DNA of 64,000 nucleotides from Malania oleifera. Lineage: Eukaryota; Streptophyta; Magnoliopsida; Santalales; Ximeniaceae. A model generated the notes under the pieces. It saw only the letters and a program-made list of their open reading frames with translations. It made no database searches and was not told where the DNA came from. The stretch lies in NCBI RefSeq assembly GCF_029873635.1, contig NC_080421.1, positions 310,001 to 374,000 of the forward strand. The letters run 5' to 3'. Below are positions 57,705 to 64,000 of this stretch, in pieces. The position numbers were made by a program, and so were the translations under genes. Within the stretch, counting starts at the first letter, position 1. Every line of letters begins with the position of its first letter.

Positions 57705-59807
57705 AGTTACAACCTTCCTACAATGACAGGAATAATATAATTAGTAATTTAGTAAATATTAAATAATAAGTACTAAATAGTCCTAATTTTAAATACTTAT
57801 TACGTAAAAATAAGTATAATATTTGATTAAAAATAATAAGTAATGTTTATTATTTTTATATTTAAATAAACAAAATTATAAAATATTAGATATTTTATTA
57901 CAAAAAAATATATTCCTTTATCTTTAAAAAGATATTTTCATTATTTTTTATAGCTTGATTTTATTTTCATTTATAACTATAAGAAATTAACAGGTGAAAA
58001 AGATTTTTGCTCTACTTTCATATACATCATAGCATCACAAATAGAGATCCTTACATTACAAATTGACTATTTAATTTTTTAAGCATTTTCTCAGTATATG
58101 GATTAAAATTAAAATTTTCTACAAATTCCAGTAGTAATTAGTAAAAATCAAATTTATTAATGTATTAACTATTAGGTTATTTTTTTTTTTTATTAAGTTA
58201 TTAATTTTTACTTTATTTGATAACTAAAAACAAAAAATAGATGTAAACATTTATTTTACCTAATTTTAAATTTAAGGTCAAAATGATGTTTTAAAACTTA
58301 AAAAATATTAATAAACAGGGTCACCCTACTCAAGAAATGGCAAGTAGATACACATGTAACATAAAATGGGTGACAGATGTTATTTAATTTTTTTTTCTTT
58401 TATAATATGAATATTATTTAATATTTTTTCAATAGATGGGAGTGAATATGATATCTTCTTTATCAAAATGACCACTTTGTCCAGCTGACATAAATAGTAT
58501 GTTAGCCAATTGGTGCCATGAATTAATTTTATTTCTATAAGTTTGGCAAATCCTAAGACTAAATATTATAATAATTGTGCAGAGTATTCCTTGGAATTCT
58601 TTAAGAATGGTGAAAAATAGAGCTCAATTAAGCCTAGATAATATAAAATGCCATCACATGGATGTCTTGTGTACATACATTATTTTAATGCTTTGTTTAG
58701 ATGGTGAATGCAGTAGTGGATTATTGATATTCAAATATTATTATAAAAAAGGCTTCAATTATTATTGGTAAATATTAAGTATTTACTAACCTTAAAAAAT
58801 ATTAATTATATAATATTAATAATTGCTTGCTATGTCATGGAATTAATTTTCATAATTATCTTTCAAAAAATATAATACAATTAAAATATTTATAAATTAA
58901 GAAAATTTTATTTTACATAATTATTAATGATTTCTAATTTTTTACTCTATTAAATTACTTTTTTTTTAATTCAATTTAACAAACCTATTTTACAACAAAA
59001 TATAATTTAAAAAAATAAACAGAATGAAAAGTGCTGTGGTACAACAAAATATAATTTAAAAAAAAAAAACATAATGAAAAGTGTTGTGGGTGTTAGAGTG
59101 TCTCATACGCTGAGGCCTAGTAGTCGAGTTAGATCGAGAGAGGGGAGGGATTTGAGGGAACTCGGAGGAGCCTCGAAGGAGCAAAGCACAAAGCAGTGAT
59201 GACTCCAAGCTCCGAGCCTCCGAAGCTGAAATCGAGAGGCTGGCTGGTGGCGACTGCGACGATTGGCGGAGGAAGGTGCCGACTGCGACGACTGGAGGAG
59301 CTGCTGCAGACCTGTCGCCGTCGCCGGTGACTCGCCAAGTTGCTGGAAGCCTGGAACTGCAAGTCTACAATTCTGAGTCCTGGAAGGCTGCGAAGTCTGC
59401 AATTCTGAGTAGATCTGCTCGGTAGCCTCGGTGTGCTCACTCTCAGGCTTCGAAGCCTTCTTATTGCCGAAGGCCAACAAATTTTCAAGGTCAGTTTGTA
59501 ACTTTCCATTTTACCCTTTGAATGGCAGATGAGTGTGGGCACTAGGGAGAGGGGGAAAGCAGCGCTGCTACCTGCTGCCTGCAGCAGAAAGCCTTCAGCG
59601 AATCTGCGACCTGTCGGCCATGTAACGGTCCATAACGGACGTTACGACGTGTAACGTTGGAGTATCGGCCGTTACGTGCCGTTATGCCTCCGTAACGGTC
59701 GTGAATTTTTTCCGAACCGCATTATCGGCCCGTATCGGTTTCGGGCCCTTTGATTTCCGTTACGTATCGTCCGTTACGCTACGTAACGGCCGTTATTTAA
59801 AACCATG
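57705..59807. other. hAT upstream and subterminal region
   Basis: 57705-59090 is A/T-rich without genes. 59100-59600 is G/C-rich; its open frames lack known domains and are probably 5' untranslated sequence of the transposase or a captured fragment. 59615-59800 is dense in CGTAACG and CGTTACG words, as expected of transposase-binding subterminal repeats. CGTAACGGTCGTAAATTTTT (53788-53807) and CGTAACGGTCGTGAATTTTT (59691-59710) occur in direct orientation near the two ends. Confidence 0.6.
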
Positions 59808-59875
59808 GTGGCATGAGTAAAGTGTTGAGAAATACTGTTTTCTGGGAATGTGGATGGTATGAATTTTTATGATGG

Positions 59876-60140
59876 AAAATCGGCGTACGGGCCGAGATAT
59901 ATTTTTTATATATATATGTGATTTGCTGGCGTACAGGTCATGCTATGTGGATATGTTTGCCGGCGTACGGGCCGTACTATGTGAATGAGATTTGCCAGCG
60001 TACGGGCTGTGCTATGTGATTTTCCGGCGTACGGGCCGAGCTATGTGATTTGCCGGCGTACAGACCAAGCTATGTGATTTGCCAGCGTATGGGCTGTGCT
60101 ATGTGATTTGTCGGCGTACGGGCCATGCTATGATAAAATG
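59876..60140 (+). repeat. 29-bp minisatellite in the LTR
   Basis: Units of about 29 bases, consensus TTTGCCGGCGTACGGGC then CGAGCTATGTGA, seven or eight copies with changes. Homologous to the 36-bp array at 38870-39065. Confidence 0.93.
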
Positions 60141-61734
60141 TGTAATACCGGTGTACGAGCCGATGATTTTCATGATACACGTATATATGTGAAATGATAT
60201 GATTAATGTGAAAATAAATGATATGAGATATCTATGTATCACAGTTTTAGTATATATTATATGATATCAGAACCTGGTTGGCTTGGTCTAGGCTAACACT
60301 TGCATGGTACCGCTGCTATGTGTCCATGGTCTTCGTGATCATGATATCTGTGTTAACGCCGCTGTAGAGAGTGGTGTGAGATTGGATGGTCGATGTGGTT
60401 ATTTTCAAGAATTGTACTGTTATCACCCCTGGTGTACGGACCAGTTTGGGTAGACCCGTCGGACTTACAGACTAGACTATTGACTTGGCAGTGGTCGGTC
60501 AACCATTGTCAGGTTCCGCCTTCAGACCACACAACCTAGTCATGTGGGGGTAATACATGACAACAGCCAGCTAACCTACCAGAATTGTTTTATGATATTA
60601 TTATTATGATATGAAATGAGATATGTTTATGAAATGCAGTATGTTCAACCATGTTTTGATGTACTTATGTTTTCCCAGATTTAATAAACAGTATTGAATA
60701 TGTTATATATGATATATGTAGAACACAGAATACTCATGTTGCCACATACTAGTATTAATTTATTTCCCTTACTGAGAAGTGTCTCACCCCTAAATTTCAT
60801 TAACTTTTCAGGAGTCGCAGATAGGAGAGTAGGAAAAGCCCCGCTGACATAGTGTGGTTTATCTGCCTTTTTTGAAGGGTAAGTTTTTGGTAGGGATAGT
60901 ATGATTTTGTGGGAATTGTCCCTAAATTTCATTTTTGGGATGTATATATGAAAGTACAGTGATTGTAGTAACTCTGGTACATTATGATGGTATGAATATG
61001 ATTGTATATTTTTTTGCTGCGTAGGCTTCTGTTGTATGTTCTGATGTATCCCTGGTACCCACGAGTCCAAGTGGATTGTGACCTGTTAAGCTGGAATGTG
61101 AGATGTGTGATATTGATTTTATGATGATATTATTATAAATAAAAAAAAAATTATGTGGAAAATGAGCAGGTCGTGACAGCGTATCCTATCCTGCATATCT
61201 GTACATTTACGTAATTGTTGTTATATACTATGGGGCTGTTAACATAATGAAAATGGGCTACGTATTTTACAATTACGGAAACAATGATTATATATGTTTA
61301 TGTTTTTGTTAAACACTTAAAGCATGCTAGTCACACACTATTATTAGCTTAATCGTTCCTTACTGAGAGGTGTCTCACCCTATCATACAAACTGTCTTTT
61401 CAGGTCCTTATCGAGGTTGAGATTAGCAAGGACTGGGGCAGGGTACGATATGTTTTTGAGTGAGTGTTTCCACGAACTCGATTTTGTAGGTTATGTTATA
61501 GGTTTTCAGAACTTATAAAATGTTGTAAGACTTGACGATGCGTCGAGTATCATACAGTATTGTATATGGATGTTGGGATAGCTATACGTATCTATCAGGC
61601 AGTAAAAACTCTGGTAATAATTTGATGGATGTTTATGTTTTCCGCTGCGTATAGATCAATTGAGAAGTGTATCAGGTACACAGATGTTACTACAATAACA
61701 CCCGGGCCATAAGTTGGGACTAGGGCGTTACAGG

Positions 61735-61747
61735 TGGTATCAGAGTC
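61735..61747 (+). other. E10 primer binding site
   Basis: TGGTATCAGAGTC, two bases after the LTR end, fits the tRNA-Met primer site with one change. The leader 61748-62116 has no gene. Confidence 0.88.
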
Positions 61748-62116
61748 TAGGTTTGCTAGATTCTGCAAATTTTGACGATTAGTGAGTAAATTACCAGAGT
61801 ATTGACTATAATGAGATAGAGTTAAGAGTTAGTCAGGTTTTAGTCTAGAGGCTCGGAGGCGGGAGTTCCTTCAACGGTCTTCTGTGCTTTTTTGGGAATG
61901 ACGATTTCAAGAAAACCATGATAAATCCTTCGATAGTTTCGTTTCTAGGTTGAGAGACTTGACTCGGATGTCGAGATAAGAGGTTAGACGGTCTAGTGTG
62001 TATGGGTTGTCGGTGTCTCGAATGCGTGTTGTTTAATCTTCTTGTTCCATATTTGCATTGTTTTGTGTTAAATGTGGAATGATTAAGTCAGCTTTTACCT
62101 GTGTACTGTGTACAAG

Positions 62117-63065
62117 ATGGAACCAAGAGGGAAAGGGATTATGGCAGAAGGCGATAATCACCTGGATGCCTCCAGTGAGGATGAGACTGAGGCTCCTGTG
62201 TTCCTCCGCGATATAACGAGGCAGGCTAAGAAGGAACCCATAAGGGGTTCCAAGGAGTAGGATCAGATGGTTGCAGATAGAGGTTGCACGTACCGGTAGT
62301 TCTCCAGAACGAATCCACTGGAATTTTTGGGGGGGCTGAACCCGATTGCGGTGGAGGACTAATTACAAAAGATGGAGGATCTTTTGGAGGTGTTTGAGTG
62401 CACAGTGGAACAGAAGGTTAAATACACCACCCTCAAGCTAGTGGGGGAGGCTAAGAGATGGTGGCGATCAGGTAGGCTGGTCGAGAAGCAGTGCCCAGGG
62501 TATGGGTCGACTACCTGGAGTCGCTTCAGGGAGGTGTTTTTTGCACAATACTCCCCATCGCCACCCATGAGGCGAAGTCTGAGGAGTTTTCCTCCACTTG
62601 ACTCAGGGATCGATGTCAGTGCAGCAGTACGCGACTAGGTTCATGGAGTTATCTCGGTTTGCGCCTCACATGGTTTCAGATGAGCCGAAGAAGGCTCGTG
62701 CGTTTGAGAGGGACCTGAAGCAGGCTATACGCGCGCAGATGGTAGTGTTAATGGTCCAAGGCTTTTACGAGTTTGTGGATAGAGCCATGGCAGCTAAAGC
62801 CAGCATCCAGGAGGGGGAGAGAGAGGCAAATCAGAAGAAGAGGCCTTTTCCCCAGAATTCGCAGTCAGGCTTCGACAAGAGTTATTGGAAGAAGTCTAGT
62901 GGTCCTTCAGGCCAACAGCAGTAGCAATTGGGATCTCAAGCTTCCTAGGGTAGTTCGGAGAAGCCAATGTGTCTCAAGTGCCAGAAGCAGCATTGGGGCG
63001 AGTGCAAGTCTCGATTCACGGGCAGCTACGGGTGTGGGGAGTTAGGGCATCTGATACGAGACTAT
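62117..63065 (+). pseudogene. E10 gag with degenerate zinc knuckles
   Basis: ATG at 62117 (MEPRGKGIMAEGDNHLDASS), first stop at 62258. Gag-domain blocks follow in shifting frames: TNPLEFLGGLNPIAVED, LLEVFECTVEQKVKYTTLKL, GEAKRWWRSGRLVEKQ, TWSRFREVFFAQY, QQYATRFMELSRFAPHMVSD, KKARAFERDLKQAIRAQ, then a basic linker QKKRPFPQNSQ. The knuckle region has CLKCQKQHWGEC intact, but the second knuckle reads SYGCGELGHLIRDY, with two of its Cys lost. It is not functional. Confidence 0.9.
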
Positions 63066-63108
63066 CAGACGACAGTGACTCTCCCTTCAACACAGGCTCA
63101 GAACCGGA

Positions 63109-64000
63109 ATGGTAACCAGGCACCTCGAGGTGGTCACTCAGGCTAGGGTGTACTCGATGACGCTCGGCAATGCAGAGAACACCAGCAATGTGGTGACAGG
63201 TACCATTTACAGCTTATCATATAATGCTGTAGTTCTTTTTGATTCGGGTGCAACCCACTCCTTTATATCTCGAGAATTTGTTAAACGGTGTGGAGTGGAG
63301 GCTCAACCGTTAGAGGTCAAGTTAAGTGTAGATAAGCCATTAGGGTTAGTGGTGGTATGCAGTAGAGTGGTCAGGGATTACCCGATAGAGATTCAAGGGA
63401 GGAGGCTATCTACCAGTCTAATCGTGTTTGATATGCATGAGTTTGATGTAATCCTAGGGATGGATTGGCTGGCATCCAATTTTGCGAGCATTGACTATCG
63501 TAGGAAGGAAGTAGTGTTCAGGCCTCCCAGAGAGTAGATATTTCTATTTGTTGGGTCATGTATGCGTTCTACACCACGGATCCTCTCGGTGATGCAAGTG
63601 AGACAGCTGCTTCTGGAGGGTTGTCAGGGATACCTGGCGAGTGTGAAAGAGTCACCTAAGGAGGGATTGAAGTTAAAGGATATCCCGATGATAAGGGAGT
63701 TCTCCAATGTCTTTTCTGAAGACTTGCTAGGGTTGTCTCCAGACAGGGAAGTGGAGTTTGCTATTGAATTAGCACCGAGGATGACACCAATCTCCAAGGC
63801 GCCTTACAGGATGGCTAAAGGAATAGTTGCAGAAACTTTTGGACAAGGGGTTCATCAAACCGAGCGTGTCACCCTGGGGTGCACCTGTGTTGTTTGTAAA
63901 AAAGAAGGACGAGTTGATGAGGATGTGCATCGATTACCGGGAGATCAATAAGGTGACCGTGAAAAACATATATCCGTTGCCTCGGATTGACGACTTGTTT
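63109..64000 (+). pseudogene. E10 protease and reverse transcriptase (N-terminal part), truncated by the window edge
   Basis: Protease: VVLFDSGATHSFISREFV with the intact active-site triad, then [20 protein letters not shown]; a TAG at 63535 follows. The linker LLLEGCQGYLASVKESPKEG and DIPMIREFSNVFSEDLLGL lead into RT: APRMTPISKAPYRMA, a one-base frame change near 63815, then [14 protein letters not shown]-like sequence read in two frames, [19 protein letters not shown] and [13 protein letters not shown] at the end. RT catalytic motifs lie beyond 64000. Confidence 0.92.

Larger units (their letters stand above)
53693..59807 (-). mobile_element. Complete hAT DNA transposon (6.1 kb)
   Basis: Ends CATGGTTCGAAAT and, reversed, CATGGTTTTAAAT form the inverted repeats. 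The 8-bp duplication GTGGCATG (53685-53692, 59808-59815) is perfect, which is the hAT hallmark. Inside is a minus-strand transposase pseudogene (BED finger, DUF659, hAT dimerisation region). Subterminal regions are rich in CGTAACG/CGTTACG words, especially at 59620-59800. It inserted into a solo LTR, so it is one of the youngest events in this region. Confidence 0.95.
52643..61178 (+). repeat. Solo LTR in the E10 LTR, itself split by a hAT transposon
   Basis: It starts TGTAACAACCCGAATTT and ends GCAGGTCGTGACA. The target duplication GCGTA is perfect. It is related to 38003-40103: palindromes at 52722-52960, TATA-like ATTTTATATAC at about 52967, CCTGCGGGTGCAGG near 53443, and a 29-bp minisatellite (59876-60140). 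A hairpin-motif copy CTTACTGAGAAGTGTCTCAC (60768) is followed by CTTTTCAGG. Without the hAT element it is about 2.4 kb. Confidence 0.93.
51470..61732 (+). repeat. E10 5' LTR, split by a later insertion
   Basis: It starts TGTAGTTACCCGATC and ends AGGGCGTTACA. The first part (51470-52642) has (AAT)n and (ATT)n, a TATA-like TTTATAAACTC near 51639, a (CT)n leader, TCGACGATCCAACATC and AAATCTCTACAAGTTCTACG. The second part (61184-61732) has the hairpin CTTACTGAGAGGTGTCTCAC at 61359 and CTTTTCAGG. The inserted solo LTR is flanked by GCGTA (52638-52642 and 61179-61183). Confidence 0.9.
51470..64000 (+). mobile_element. E10: Ty3/gypsy element, continuing past the right edge
   Basis: LTR (51470-52642 and 61184-61732, split by a solo LTR), primer site, gag from 62117, zinc-knuckle region, protease with intact DSGATHSF, and RT up to the last base. 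Stops and a frameshift in gag and pol show it is decayed. It occupies the place where the first intron of the phosphatase gene should be, in opposite orientation to that gene. Confidence 0.9.

Noticed and set aside
59103-59542. Two overlapping 125- and 137-residue frames on the minus strand
   Set aside because: No recognisable domain; they lie in a G/C-rich block of the hAT element where stops are rare by composition.

Overview
This is nuclear DNA from a flowering plant, most likely a eudicot tree or shrub with a retrotransposon-rich genome; the species cannot be named from the sequence. The grounds are two interrupted plant genes with GT-AG introns, a Cassandra-type element carrying a 5S rRNA-derived LTR, an old plastid DNA insertion, and stacks of Ty3/gypsy LTR elements primed by initiator tRNA-Met. 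Names E1-E10 below are local labels.

1-18307: element E1, a decayed Ty3/gypsy element on the minus strand. Its 5' LTR is 15490-18307 and its integrase end runs off the left edge. Three later insertions interrupt it: a non-autonomous LTR element (884-6833, TSD ACCAG), a solo LTR (8835-11626, TSD CTGAT) and an oppositely oriented solo LTR (12362-15032).

18308-37338: a nest of at least five levels. E2 (minus Ty3/gypsy; pol 18308-20187, gag start 34777-34885, LTR 35186-37338) contains E3 (plus; LTR and gag pieces 20188-23218 and the LTR end 34621-34771). E3 contains E4, an L1-type LINE (minus; 23219-25070 and about 33690-34620). E4 contains E5 (plus Ty3/gypsy, 25071-32716). E5 contains a Cassandra unit (27027-27455) and a solo LTR (30555-32572, TSD GGCCA/TGCCA).

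37344-41545: a nuclear plastid insertion (NUPT) in plastid gene order: petL, petG, trnW, trnP, psaJ, rpl33. All are broken copies. A solo LTR (38003-40103, TSD TCTTG) splits it.

41546-51469: the gene island. A complete four-exon papain-type cysteine protease gene close to XYLEM CYSTEINE PEPTIDASE (44068-45395, plus) converges on a minus-strand gene for a DUF89 damage-control phosphatase (45758-50844). Eleven exons of the latter are visible and the first coding exon is not. The two 3' ends lie within tens of bases of each other.

51470-64000: E10, a plus-strand Ty3/gypsy element whose LTR (51470-61732) holds another LTR (52643-61178, TSD GCGTA), which holds a complete 6.1-kb hAT transposon (53693-59807, TSD GTGGCATG). 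E10 gag and pol run to the right edge. The missing first exon of the phosphatase gene should lie beyond it.

No new defence system or gene cluster is visible. The most unusual signals are in the LTRs: phased TTCGTCGACGAA palindromes just upstream of TATA boxes, and a hairpin TGAGA-N4-TCTCA placed before a splice-acceptor-like CAG in nearly every LTR. These two are worth following up.
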